A stretch of DNA of 64,000 bases from CAVQYV01 sp963718295 [NCBI: uncultured Methylomirabilota bacterium] (GTDB lineage: Bacteria > Methylomirabilota > Methylomirabilia > CAVQYV01). Numbering within the stretch: the stretch's first letter is position 1; every line of letters begins with the position of its first letter. The stretch spans positions 310,001 through 374,000 of the forward strand of contig CAVQYV010000004.1 of the NCBI GenBank assembly GCA_963718295.1, in the 5' to 3' direction. Of the stretch, positions 53,695-62,108 are shown piece after piece. Below the pieces are notes generated by a model. It saw nothing but the letters and a program-made list of their open reading frames with translations. It did no database searches and was not told where the DNA came from. A program made the translations under genes and the position numbers.

Positions 53695-54888
53695 ATGAGA
53701 CAGATAGGGGAACAGGCCAGACGGTTGCAATCATTGCCCACCTACCTCTTCGCTGAGATCGATCGGCTCAAGCAAGAGGCAATCAAGAGGGGAGTGGATA
53801 TCATCAATCTGGGCATAGGAGATCCGGACCTCCCCACCCCTGTTCACATCGTGGAGAAGTTGGCGGAGGCCGGCGCGGAGGCTGAAAACCACCGCTATCC
53901 CTCCTATGAGGGATTGTATCCTTTGCGCCAGGCCGTAGCCGACTGGTATTTGTCCAGATTCGGGGTGAAGCTCGATCCCGAAATGGAGGTCCTGAGCCTT
54001 ATTGGCTCCAAAGAGGGAATTGGCCACATCCCGTTGGCCTTCGTCGATCCGGGCGATTTAGTGCTGGTGCCCGATCCAGGATACCCGGTCTATCAGGCAG
54101 GCACGGTACTGGCGGGCGGAACCCCTTACTGGATGCCCATCACTCGAGCCAACGCCTATCTCCCGGATTGGGGCCAGATTCCGCCCCAGATCCTCTCCCG
54201 GGCGAAGATGGCCTTTCTCAATTACCCCAATAATCCCACGGCCGCGGTAGCTCCTCTCAGTTACTTTCGAGATGTGGTGGAGGTGGCCCGCGAACATGGG
54301 ATCATCCTCTGCCATGATGCAGCGTACTCCGAGATCTGTTTTGCGGGTATGCGGCCTCCCAGCGTCTTGCAGGTAGAGGGGGCCAAGGAGGTGGCCGTCG
54401 AATTCCACTCCCTCTCCAAGACCTATAACATGACAGGATGGAGGATCGGTTTTGTGGTGGGAAACTCCCAGATCCTTTCCGGTCTGGGCAGGGTCAAGAC
54501 CAACCTGGACTCCGGGATCTTTCAAGCCGTCCAATATGCGGGGATCGCCGCCCTGAGAGGGCCTCAAGATTCGCTGGAAGAGGCCCGGCTGATCTATCAG
54601 GGCCGCCGCGATCGATTGGTGAAGGGACTGACCGATCTGGGATGGGAAGTCGATCCGCCCCAGGCCAGCTTTTACGTTTGGATCCCCGTTCCTCGCGGGT
54701 ATAGCTCCACCGAATTCACTGCCGCCCTCCTGGATCGCACCGGGATTGTGGTGACCCCCGGAAACGGCTTTGGCCAGCACGGCGAAGGATTCTTCCGGGT
54801 GGCCCTCACCGTCCCGGAGGCGCGCATCGAGGAGGCCGTGGAGCGGATTCGTAAGTCTGGCATCTGCGACAAGCCTTTGCCGCCCTGA
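53695..54888 (+). CDS. dapL: LL-diaminopimelate aminotransferase
   Basis: This 397-residue class I/II PLP aminotransferase makes LL-DAP directly from tetrahydrodipicolinate, which bypasses the succinyl or acetyl steps (DapC/D/E). Visible are INLGIGDPDLPTP, YPSYEGLYPLRQAVADWY, LNYPNNPTAAVA, YSEICF and the PLP lysine in HSLSKTYNMTGWRIGF. These fit the DapL2-type seen in deltaproteobacteria and archaea. Neighbours dapA, dapB and dapF support the assignment. Another class I aminotransferase (aspartate/alanine) cannot be fully excluded. Confidence 0.88.
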   Translation: MRQIGEQARRLQSLPTYLFAEIDRLKQEAIKRGVDIINLGIGDPDLPTPVHIVEKLAEAGAEAENHRYPSYEGLYPLRQAVADWYLSRFGVKLDPEMEVLSLIGSKEGIGHIPLAFVDPGDLVLVPDPGYPVYQAGTVLAGGTPYWMPITRANAYLPDWGQIPPQILSRAKMAFLNYPNNPTAAVAPLSYFRDVVEVAREHGIILCHDAAYSEICFAGMRPPSVLQVEGAKEVAVEFHSLSKTYNMTGWRIGFVVGNSQILSGLGRVKTNLDSGIFQAVQYAGIAALRGPQDSLEEARLIYQGRRDRLVKGLTDLGWEVDPPQASFYVWIPVPRGYSSTEFTAALLDRTGIVVTPGNGFGQHGEGFFRVALTVPEARIEEAVERIRKSGICDKPLPP

Positions 54889-54906
54889 GACGAGGGCCGT
54901 TCGGGT

Positions 54907-55269
54907 ATGGATAAGATCGTCATCGCAGGTCTTCAATTCTACGGTTACCATGGTGTGGGGGAAGAAGAGAGGAGGACAGGGGGATACTACCAGGTAGACG
55001 CGGAGATCTATTACGACCTTTCCCGGGCGGCTGAAAGCGATAGCCTCTCCGACACCATCGATTATGGGGAGGTATTCAGGCTTCTGCGGAGGATGGGGAA
55101 GCAAAGTCAGCACTATCTCCTTGAATCCTTGGCCGAGGCCATGGCAGCGGCAGTGCTGGAGGGTTTCCCGGCCCGGGGGGTATTGATCCGCCTTCGGAAA
55201 TTGGATCCTCCCTTCGATTCCCAAGTCACTTATGTGGGGGTGGAGATCAAGCGAGGTCAGTTTGCATAG
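54907..55269 (+). CDS. folB: Dihydroneopterin aldolase
   Basis: This 120-residue enzyme of folate synthesis forms a barrel octamer. It has LQFYGYHGVGEEER (substrate Glu/Tyr region), IDYGEVF, LLESLAEAMA and the KLDPPF motif near the C-terminus, as expected. folK overlaps its end by 8 bp, and the two enzymes act in sequence. Confidence 0.93.
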   Translation: MDKIVIAGLQFYGYHGVGEEERRTGGYYQVDAEIYYDLSRAAESDSLSDTIDYGEVFRLLRRMGKQSQHYLLESLAEAMAAAVLEGFPARGVLIRLRKLDPPFDSQVTYVGVEIKRGQFA

Positions 55270-55765
55270 GGTCTACATCGCGATCGGCTCCAATATGGGG
55301 GATCGAATCCAGAATTGCCGGGAGGGCTTGCGACGTCTCCAGGAGATCTCCGGGGTCCGGGTGATCCGATCCTCCTCGGCTTATGAGACGGAGCCGGTGG
55401 GGGAGGGCTTGGAAGGCTGGTTTATCAACGCGGTGGCCGAGGCGGAGACCGACCTGGACCCTGTTGCTCTCGTTGAGCATCTGAAACGGATTGAAGGAGA
55501 GATGGGGAGGGAGAAGAGCCGAGTCCGGTCAAATCGCCCCATCGATTTGGATCTCTTGTTCTATGGCGAGCTCCTGTTGGAGTCGAAGGACCTGATTGTC
55601 CCCCATCCCCTGCTGCACCGGAGACGGTTCGTCCTTGAGCCTCTGACCGAGTTGGTCCCTGGGCAGATCCATCCTGGCCTGGGTAAGAAAGTGAAGGACC
55701 TGTGGGCAGATCTTAAGGACCCTCATCAGGTAAGGAGGATTGAGACTTTCCTCTGGGAGGCGTGA
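55262..55765 (+). CDS. folK: 2-amino-4-hydroxy-6-hydroxymethyldihydropteridine diphosphokinase
   Basis: This 167-residue HPPK moves pyrophosphate from ATP to the pterin. Visible motifs are YIAIGSNMGDR, SSAYETEPVG, FINAVAEAET, RPIDLDLLFYG and VPHPLLHRRRFVLEPL. The TTG at 55262 has GAGG at good spacing and overlaps folB by 8 bp. GTG 55271 is an alternative. The family start is short, as here. Confidence 0.94.
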   Translation: MHRVYIAIGSNMGDRIQNCREGLRRLQEISGVRVIRSSSAYETEPVGEGLEGWFINAVAEAETDLDPVALVEHLKRIEGEMGREKSRVRSNRPIDLDLLFYGELLLESKDLIVPHPLLHRRRFVLEPLTELVPGQIHPGLGKKVKDLWADLKDPHQVRRIETFLWEA

Positions 55766-56014
55766 CGGGTTCAGGCTCTAAAGGATTCTGCAGGGTTTTC
55801 CTAAGGGGTTGGAAGGTTTGTGAGGAAGCCGGTCTACCGCTTGGATCCCCGATACGGGGACTGAGACGGGTCACGGCGGATTGATGTGTGATGGAAGCCC
55901 AAAAGACCATCCGGGGACGGGGGAATCCGCCTCGAGATGTCGAGGTTCGGTCTTCCTCCTTGCCATTGGCCCTCCGGATCCTTCCGGGGGGCCATCTTCT
56001 TGAAGGAGGAAGGG

Positions 56015-56860
56015 ATGCAAGTCATAACGGAAGTGGAAGAGATGCAGGCGATCTCCCGAAGGCTCAGGGAAGAAGGAAGGTCGATTGGATTCGTGCCGAC
56101 CATGGGGGCCTTTCATGACGGTCACCTTTCCCTGATGCGGGAATCGAGAAGAAGGGATGAAGTCGTGGTGGTCAGCATCTTCGTCAATCCCACGCAATTC
56201 AGCCCTGCTGAGGATTTCCGGGAATATCCCAGGGATCTGGAAAATGACTCGATCAGGGCCTCTTCCCTGGGGGTGGACTTTCTCCTGGTGCCCTCCGTGG
56301 AGGCTATCTATCCGGGAGGATACGCCACCTATGTCGAGGTGGAGGGCCTCAGCGATCGGCTCTGCGGGGCATCGCGCCCTGGTCATTTCCGGGGGGTCAG
56401 TACCGTGGTGGCCAAGCTCTTCCATCTGGTCCAGCCCCACCGAGCCTATTTTGGGCAAAAGGATGCCCAGCAGGCCATCATCATTCGCCGAATGATCCTT
56501 GATCTCAATTGGGACATCGAGCTGGTGGTTCTGCCCACTATCCGAGAGGCAGACGGTTTGGCGATGAGCTCCCGCAACGCCTATCTCGGGGCGCAAGAGC
56601 GGCAGGAGGCAACCGTTCTCTATCATTCGCTGCGCTGGGCGGAAGAGGAAATCCGCAATGGGGAAAGGAACGCCGAATGCATTCGGGAGGGAATCAGGGA
56701 TAAGATCCAGTCCAGGGCTACGGCGCGGCTTGATTATGTGGCCCTGGTCGATCCAAACTCACTGGCGGAGGTGGAAGCCATCCAGGGCAGGACATTGATC
56801 CTTCTGGCCGTCCGATTCGGACGGACCAGGCTGATTGATAACTGCGTGGTAGAGGCATGA
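56015..56860 (+). CDS. panC: Pantothenate synthetase
   Basis: This 281-residue enzyme joins pantoate and beta-alanine with ATP. It has FVPTMGAFHDGHLSLM (HIGH-type motif), VSIFVNPTQFSPAEDF, CGASRPGHFRGVSTVV, YFGQKDAQQ and LAMSSRNAYL. The start at ATG 56015 has GAAGGAGG. It lies after folK, with a 250-bp gap that has no other feature. panB is not next to it but at 2000, an unusual separation. Confidence 0.96.
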   Translation: MQVITEVEEMQAISRRLREEGRSIGFVPTMGAFHDGHLSLMRESRRRDEVVVVSIFVNPTQFSPAEDFREYPRDLENDSIRASSLGVDFLLVPSVEAIYPGGYATYVEVEGLSDRLCGASRPGHFRGVSTVVAKLFHLVQPHRAYFGQKDAQQAIIIRRMILDLNWDIELVVLPTIREADGLAMSSRNAYLGAQERQEATVLYHSLRWAEEEIRNGERNAECIREGIRDKIQSRATARLDYVALVDPNSLAEVEAIQGRTLILLAVRFGRTRLIDNCVVEA

Positions 56861-56890
56861 ATTTTTTCTGTAAAATTATCAAAAATGATC

Positions 56891-56919
56891 TTGACAAGCC
56901 CTTGCGCCCTTTATATAGT
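56891..56919 (+). promoter_or_regulatory. Strong sigma70 promoter of the dcw cluster
   Basis: TTGACA (56891-56896), 17-bp spacer, TATAGT (56914-56919). The 30 bp upstream are almost all A/T, as in an UP element, against a GC-rich background. The start point is near 56926, just before the MraZ-box repeats. Confidence 0.8.
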
Positions 56920-56931
56920 GCGCCCCATAAG

Positions 56932-56956
56932 TGGGGAAAAGTGGGAGAAAATGGGG
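56932..56956 (+). promoter_or_regulatory. MraZ operator: three TGGGN repeats at 10-bp spacing
   Basis: TGGGG (56932), TGGGA (56942) and TGGGG (56952), each separated by exactly 5 bp, lie between the promoter and the mraZ start. MraZ is known to bind such TGGGN direct repeats in front of its own gene. Autoregulation of the cluster by MraZ is therefore likely. Confidence 0.8.
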
Positions 56957-56969
56957 GACGGGGTGCGAG

Positions 56970-57410
56970 GTGTTCCGGGGAAGATTTGAACACACCATTG
57001 ATGATAAGGGCCGCCTTAGTATACCTTCCAAATTCAGGGATATCCTCTCTGCTCGAGGGGAGAATGAGCTAATCCTCACCGATTTCGACTCCTGCCTCGC
57101 CGCATATCCCAAAGAAGAATGGAGACAGTTGGAGGAGAAGATCAAGACGCTCTCCATGATGCAAAGGGATGTGCGGAACTTCCTTCGCATTTTCTATTCC
57201 AGCGCAACTGAAGCACCCCTAGACTCCCAAGGTCGTATCCTGATTCCCCTTCCCATGCGCGAGCGAGCTCAGATCGATAAAGAAGTTGTATTGGTTGGAC
57301 TCCTGAACAAGATGGAGATATGGGACAAGAGGTCCTGGGAGGAGTTCATGGCTACAACTGCCGGTTCCTTTGAGGAGATCACCGCCAAGCTCGTGGAGCT
57401 GGGGATCTGA
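56970..57410 (+). CDS. mraZ: Transcriptional regulator MraZ
   Basis: This 146-residue AbrB-like protein forms rings and binds its own promoter. It starts at GTG 56970 with FRGRFEHTIDDKGRLSIPSKFR, the family start, and has a second similar half (SQGRILIPLPMRE). The longer frame from 56931 runs through the operator and is not translated. It is the first gene of the division and cell-wall cluster; rsmH follows at once. Confidence 0.95.
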   Translation: MFRGRFEHTIDDKGRLSIPSKFRDILSARGENELILTDFDSCLAAYPKEEWRQLEEKIKTLSMMQRDVRNFLRIFYSSATEAPLDSQGRILIPLPMRERAQIDKEVVLVGLLNKMEIWDKRSWEEFMATTAGSFEEITAKLVELGI

Positions 57411-57420
57411 GGAAGGGGAG

Positions 57421-58431
57421 GTGGGTCTTTCCACCCCGTCTTCGAACGCCTCCGGTGAGGTGAGCCAGCGGTGCTCTGGCGTTTATCTAAACGGAGTCAA
57501 GATTCGCCATGTTCCGGTTCTCCTGGAGGAGGTGCTCTGTTGGCTGAGGCCGGTTCCCGGAGGAAGATATCTGGACGGTACGGTGGGCTTGGGGGGCCAC
57601 GCCGAGGGGATCTTGAAGGAGATCAGCCCCAATGGTGTCCTTTTCGGTCTGGACTGGGACGAAGAGGCACTTCATCACGCAAGAGTCCGACTGGGGCCAT
57701 TCGGAGAGCGAACCTTCCTGATTCAAGGGGATTTCAAGGATCTGGCAGAGATCGGGAAGGAACGAGGAATATCCGAGTTGGATGGCGTCCTCTTCGATCT
57801 GGGCGTCTCCTCCTTGCAGCTTGAAGTGGAGGAAAGGGGTTTTGCCTTCTCCCGGGATGGACCGCTGGACATGCGGATGGATCAGCGCCTGAGCCTAAAC
57901 GCTGCTGACCTGGTCAATCATCTGGCGGAAGACGATTTGGCAGACTTGATCTGGAGGTTCGGGGAGGAGAGGGGGGCCAAGCGGATTGCCAGGCGGATTG
58001 TCCAATTCCGGCAGAAGAAGGAAATCACCCGCACCCAGCAATTGGCGGAGATTGTCCGGCAGGCGGTCCGATCGCGGTCGGGAAGATTCCGGATCCATCC
58101 GGCTACTCGGACCTTTCAGGCCCTGCGGATCGCTGTGAACCGAGAGTTGGAAGGTCTGGAGCAGGCGATCCGGGCGGCGGTTGATCTGCTGCAATCGCGA
58201 GGAAGGATCGCGGTCATCAGCTACCATTCCCTGGAAGACCGCATTGTCAAGCAGACTCTGGTCAGCTTGAGCCGGCACTCTGGGTTTTCCTCCCCCGGCG
58301 AAATCCGCGACGCCCCGGAGGAGCCGAGGGTGATGAGGCTCTCGAAGAAACCCATCACCCCGAAGCCGGCGGAGGTCAAGGGCAATCCTCGCTGTCGCAG
58401 TGCCAAACTGAGGGTGGCGGAGAAGATATAG
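57421..58431 (+). CDS. rsmH: 16S rRNA (cytosine-1402-N4)-methyltransferase RsmH
   Basis: This methyltransferase (also called MraW) modifies C1402 of 16S rRNA. It has HVPVLLEEVL, YLDGTVGLGGHAEGIL (SAM site), LFDLGVSSLQLE, FSRDGPLDMRMD, HPATRTFQALRIAVN and ISYHSLEDRIVKQ. The start is uncertain. GTG 57421 has GGAAGG close by but adds about 28 nonconserved residues; GTG 57460 would be shorter. No ATG lies next to the conserved N-terminus. Confidence 0.95.
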   Translation: MGLSTPSSNASGEVSQRCSGVYLNGVKIRHVPVLLEEVLCWLRPVPGGRYLDGTVGLGGHAEGILKEISPNGVLFGLDWDEEALHHARVRLGPFGERTFLIQGDFKDLAEIGKERGISELDGVLFDLGVSSLQLEVEERGFAFSRDGPLDMRMDQRLSLNAADLVNHLAEDDLADLIWRFGEERGAKRIARRIVQFRQKKEITRTQQLAEIVRQAVRSRSGRFRIHPATRTFQALRIAVNRELEGLEQAIRAAVDLLQSRGRIAVISYHSLEDRIVKQTLVSLSRHSGFSSPGEIRDAPEEPRVMRLSKKPITPKPAEVKGNPRCRSAKLRVAEKI

Positions 58432-58460
58432 CAGGGCTGCTGGGATACTGGAATAGGATC

Positions 58461-58853
58461 ATGGCAATGCCTCATTTGGCTTCCACCACGGATTTACTGA
58501 CCCGCGCTCAGCCGGCCTCCATCCCCAGCAAGAGGGAGAAGGCAAGGCGCGCCAAAGACCTGGCCAAGATCCTATTTACTGCCGGGATCATCCTGGCGGG
58601 CGCCCTCCTCTATGTCTGGCAGCACATTCAAATCATTCGTCTCGGATATAGTTTGGAGCGCCTCAATAGCGAGCTTTCCGCCTTAATGCAAGAGGAGAAA
58701 GAGCTGACCGTGAAGATCGCCGAACTGAAATCGTTGGGCCGCATCGAGGCGATGGCCCGAAGGAAACTCGAGATGGCAGAGCCCACGCCCTCTCAAATCA
58801 TCCTTCTTTCCTCGGACAGACAGACTCAGGCCCAAATTCCTCCCGAGCGGTGA
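58461..58853 (+). CDS. ftsL: Cell division protein FtsL
   Basis: This 130-residue bitopic protein has a basic N-terminus (KREKARRAKD), one TM helix (residues about 36-55) and a periplasmic heptad coiled coil (YSLERLNSELSALMQEEKEL) that pairs with FtsB. The sequence family is poorly conserved; placement between rsmH and ftsI and this layout define it. Its end overlaps ftsI by 4 bp (GTGA). Confidence 0.88.
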   Translation: MAMPHLASTTDLLTRAQPASIPSKREKARRAKDLAKILFTAGIILAGALLYVWQHIQIIRLGYSLERLNSELSALMQEEKELTVKIAELKSLGRIEAMARRKLEMAEPTPSQIILLSSDRQTQAQIPPER

Positions 58854-60619
58854 GGAGCATGAGGAAGAATTCATCCTCGGTCATGGATGCAAGATCGACC
58901 AGGGTCCGGACGCTCGTCATTTTCGTCTCCTTGGCGTCCTTCCTTCTCCTAACCCTGGTAAGGCTTTTTGATCTCCAGATCAGACAGCATAAGCGGCTGA
59001 CTGCAGGGGCCATCCGCCAGCATCAGCGGAAGATCCCTCTGCCTACCAAGCGGGGGAGCATCTTAGATCGCAATGGGAAGGAATTAGCGGTCTCGTTGCA
59101 ATCATATTCCGTCTTCGCTCACCCCTCTTTTGTGGAGGATGTATCGCAGACCTCCTCCGAGCTTTCCTCCCTCCTGGATATACCTGAGGAAGTGATCTCC
59201 AAAAAGCTCCTAAGCCAGAGGTCCTTCGTATGGATCAAGAGGAGGGTGGATCCGGAGAAGGGGAAGGCATTTCTGGAGCGGAAGCTTCCCGGTATCTTTT
59301 CGGTAGAGGAGAGTAAGCGCTATTACCCGAAACAGGAATTGGCCTCTCATGTCCTGGGATTCGTAGGGCTGGACGATAAAGGCCTGGAGGGCTTGGAGTT
59401 CAGCCACAACCATTACTTGGTGGGGTCGACCCAATACCCGGTGGGATACAGCGATGCCCTGGGACGAATTGCCTTTCGAGAGGCGGAAGCCGACGTAACC
59501 CTCGAGAATTGCGACCTCATCCTCACCGTCGATGAGACGATTCAATATATTGCCGAGCGGGCCCTTGAGAAGTCCGTGGCCAGGAGCAAAGCCCGGGCCG
59601 GAACGATCATTGTGATGGATCCCCAGACCGGCCAAATCCTGGCCATGGCCGATCGCCCCGCTTTCAATCCCAACCATTATGCGGCCTATCCTCCTGCCTT
59701 TCGCCGCAATCGTGCCATCACCGACTGCTACGAGCCCGGTTCTACCTTCAAAGTGATCATGGCAGCAGGAGTCTTGGAAGAGGGACTGATGAGCCCCGCC
59801 GAGCGGATCTACTGTGGGATGGGTGGGATCACCCTCAATGGATTCCATATTCGTGACTACAAGAAGTACGGATGGCTCAGCTTTTCCGAGGTCTTGCAGA
59901 ACTCCAGTAATGTTGGGGCCATCAAGGCGGCCTCCAGGCTCGGAAAAGAGCGATTCAACGATTACATTCGACGGTTTGGCTTCGGGGAAAGAACGGGGAT
60001 TGAACTCCCGGGGGAGGTTCGAGGTGTGGTGAGGAATCCCAGGGACTGGTCTTCCATCTCCTTGGCGGCCGTCTCTATGGGCCAGGAGGTCTCGGTTACT
60101 CCACTGCAGCTCCTGGTAGCCTTCTGCTCCATCGCCAATGGAGGAGCCCTGATGCGTCCTTATCTGATTCAGACCATTCGGGGCCCTCACGGGGAGATCA
60201 TCCGGGAAAACTCGCCCCAGATCATCCGTCGCTCCATTTCCCCTGCTACCGCTTCCACCATGACCGATATGCTGATCCAAGTCGTCCAGCAGGGTACGGG
60301 CAGAAATGCAGCCATTCCCGGGTACACGGTGGCGGGCAAAACCGGGACTTCCCAGAAGCTGGAGGGAAGGACGGGCGGATATTCCCATAGCAAGGTGGTG
60401 GCTTCCTTTGCAGGTTTTGTCCCGGCCCACTCCGCCCGGCTCGCCATCTTGGTTACCGTCGATGAACCAAAGATCGGGTCCTGGGGAGGAACTCTCGCCG
60501 CCCCCGTTTTTGCTGAAGTGGCGCAGCAGGCCATGCTTCATCTGGAGACCCGGTCCCGAGAGGGGGACTCCCGGGCTTTGGGGGGAAGGAGGGCCGATGC
60601 GTCTGGGAAGGCTAATTGA
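58850..60619 (+). CDS. ftsI: Septal peptidoglycan transpeptidase FtsI (PBP3)
   Basis: This 589-residue class B penicillin-binding protein crosslinks septal wall. It has one N-terminal TM (TLVIFVSLASFLLLTLVRLF), the PBP dimerisation domain (KRGSILDRNGKELAVS) and the transpeptidase domain with Ser298 in PGSTFK, SSN, and Lys497 in KTGTSQ. No C-terminal PASTA domain is seen. The GTG start overlaps ftsL; ATG 58859 is an alternative. murE starts within its last 23 bp. Confidence 0.95.
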   Translation: MRSMRKNSSSVMDARSTRVRTLVIFVSLASFLLLTLVRLFDLQIRQHKRLTAGAIRQHQRKIPLPTKRGSILDRNGKELAVSLQSYSVFAHPSFVEDVSQTSSELSSLLDIPEEVISKKLLSQRSFVWIKRRVDPEKGKAFLERKLPGIFSVEESKRYYPKQELASHVLGFVGLDDKGLEGLEFSHNHYLVGSTQYPVGYSDALGRIAFREAEADVTLENCDLILTVDETIQYIAERALEKSVARSKARAGTIIVMDPQTGQILAMADRPAFNPNHYAAYPPAFRRNRAITDCYEPGSTFKVIMAAGVLEEGLMSPAERIYCGMGGITLNGFHIRDYKKYGWLSFSEVLQNSSNVGAIKAASRLGKERFNDYIRRFGFGERTGIELPGEVRGVVRNPRDWSSISLAAVSMGQEVSVTPLQLLVAFCSIANGGALMRPYLIQTIRGPHGEIIRENSPQIIRRSISPATASTMTDMLIQVVQQGTGRNAAIPGYTVAGKTGTSQKLEGRTGGYSHSKVVASFAGFVPAHSARLAILVTVDEPKIGSWGGTLAAPVFAEVAQQAMLHLETRSREGDSRALGGRRADASGKAN

Positions 60620-62108
60620 AGGCCTGGATTATCTCGACCGGAGGGGTGATTTGGAGAGGGAGATCGGGTCGATCCACTATGATTCTCGCCAGGTGAAGCC
60701 CGGTTCCCTCTTCGCCGCGATTCGCGGTCTTCGGCAGGACGGGCATGATTTCATCCCCCGGGCCCTGGCAGCGGGGGCCTCGACTTTGGTGGTGGAATGC
60801 GATCTCCCGCATACATCGGCACTTCCCGAGACCGGGATCAGCATGCTCAAGGTTCACGACTCCCGCCTGGCCCTGGCCCAAATTGCTTCTGCTTTCTATG
60901 GTCATCCCTCTCGAAAACTGCGGCTGATCGGGGTGACAGGGACCAACGGGAAGACGACGACGACCTATCTGGTGGAGTCCTTGCTTCTCCAGGCGGGTTA
61001 CAGCGTCGGGGTGATCGGCACCATCAATTACCGCTTTGCTGGGAATAGGGTAGAGGCAGAGAGGACCACGCCCGAATCCCTTGACCTGCAGAAGGTTCTG
61101 GGGGAGATGGTGAGCAACGGTGCGGAATACGTGGTGATGGAGGTCTCCTCCCATTCCCTGGAGCTCAAGAGGGTGGCGGGCTGCGAATTCGATCTGGCCA
61201 TCTTCACCAATCTGACTCATGATCACCTGGATTTTCACGGCGATTTGGAACACTACCTGAATGCCAAACTCCTCCTCTTCTCGGATCTGGGCAAGGATGG
61301 GAAGAAGACGACCCCCAAGCTCGCCCTGATCAACACCGACGATCCCTTCGCCAGACGAGTCAAGGATGTGACCTCGACTCAAACCTGGGGCTTCGGTTTG
61401 GGGGAGGAGGCAGATATCAGGGCCTCTATCCTCGATCTATCCCTGGAGGGCATAGAATCTTCAATCGAGACCCCCAGAGGGTCCCTGAGGATTCATTCAC
61501 GGCTCATCGGTGAGCACAATGTCTACAATGTCCTGGGAGCGGTCGGGGTTGGTATCTGGGAGGAAATCCCGCCCCCGGTAATCGAAGAGGGAATTGCCAG
61601 GGTGGGCCGGGTTCCGGGACGATGGGAGATGGTACAAGGAGGTCAGAAATTTGCGGTAGTGGTGGATTACGCCCATACAGCAGACGCCCTGGAGAGGACT
61701 CTCAAGGCGGCGAGACGGCTGTGCCGGGGGAGGATCATCACGGTCTTCGGATGTGGTGGGGATCGGGATCGAGCGAAGAGGCCCATCATGGGTGAGGTAG
61801 CAGCCAGGTGTAGCGATTACTTTATCATCACTTCCGATAACCCGCGAAGCGAAGATCCCGAGAAGATCGTGGCAGAGATCGAACAAGGGGTCAGAAAGAC
61901 GTATCCGGGAAGGGATGATTATGATAAAATAACCGATCGAAGAGAGGCCATTGAGAAGGCGATCTATCTGGCCCGGGAGAACGACCTGGTCATGATTGCC
62001 GGAAAGGGACATGAGACCTATCAAATCCTGGGGGAGGGCGTTATTCCCTTCGACGATCGAGAAGTGGTGAAGATCTGTATCGAGAAAAGACTGAAGCAGC
62101 AGGAATGA
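60597..62108 (+). CDS. murE: UDP-MurNAc-L-Ala-D-Glu:meso-DAP ligase
   Basis: This 503-residue ATP ligase adds the third amino acid to the peptidoglycan precursor. It has the P-loop GVTGTNGKTTT, ERTTPESL, VMEVSSHSLEL, FTNLTHDHLDFHG, VDYAHTADALE and SDNPRSEDP. The DNPR motif selects meso-DAP over lysine. This matches the DAP pathway genes at 49-55 kb. The ATG follows GGAAGGAGGG; its stop overlaps murF as ATGA. Confidence 0.97.
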   Translation: MRLGRLIEGLDYLDRRGDLEREIGSIHYDSRQVKPGSLFAAIRGLRQDGHDFIPRALAAGASTLVVECDLPHTSALPETGISMLKVHDSRLALAQIASAFYGHPSRKLRLIGVTGTNGKTTTTYLVESLLLQAGYSVGVIGTINYRFAGNRVEAERTTPESLDLQKVLGEMVSNGAEYVVMEVSSHSLELKRVAGCEFDLAIFTNLTHDHLDFHGDLEHYLNAKLLLFSDLGKDGKKTTPKLALINTDDPFARRVKDVTSTQTWGFGLGEEADIRASILDLSLEGIESSIETPRGSLRIHSRLIGEHNVYNVLGAVGVGIWEEIPPPVIEEGIARVGRVPGRWEMVQGGQKFAVVVDYAHTADALERTLKAARRLCRGRIITVFGCGGDRDRAKRPIMGEVAARCSDYFIITSDNPRSEDPEKIVAEIEQGVRKTYPGRDDYDKITDRREAIEKAIYLARENDLVMIAGKGHETYQILGEGVIPFDDREVVKICIEKRLKQQE

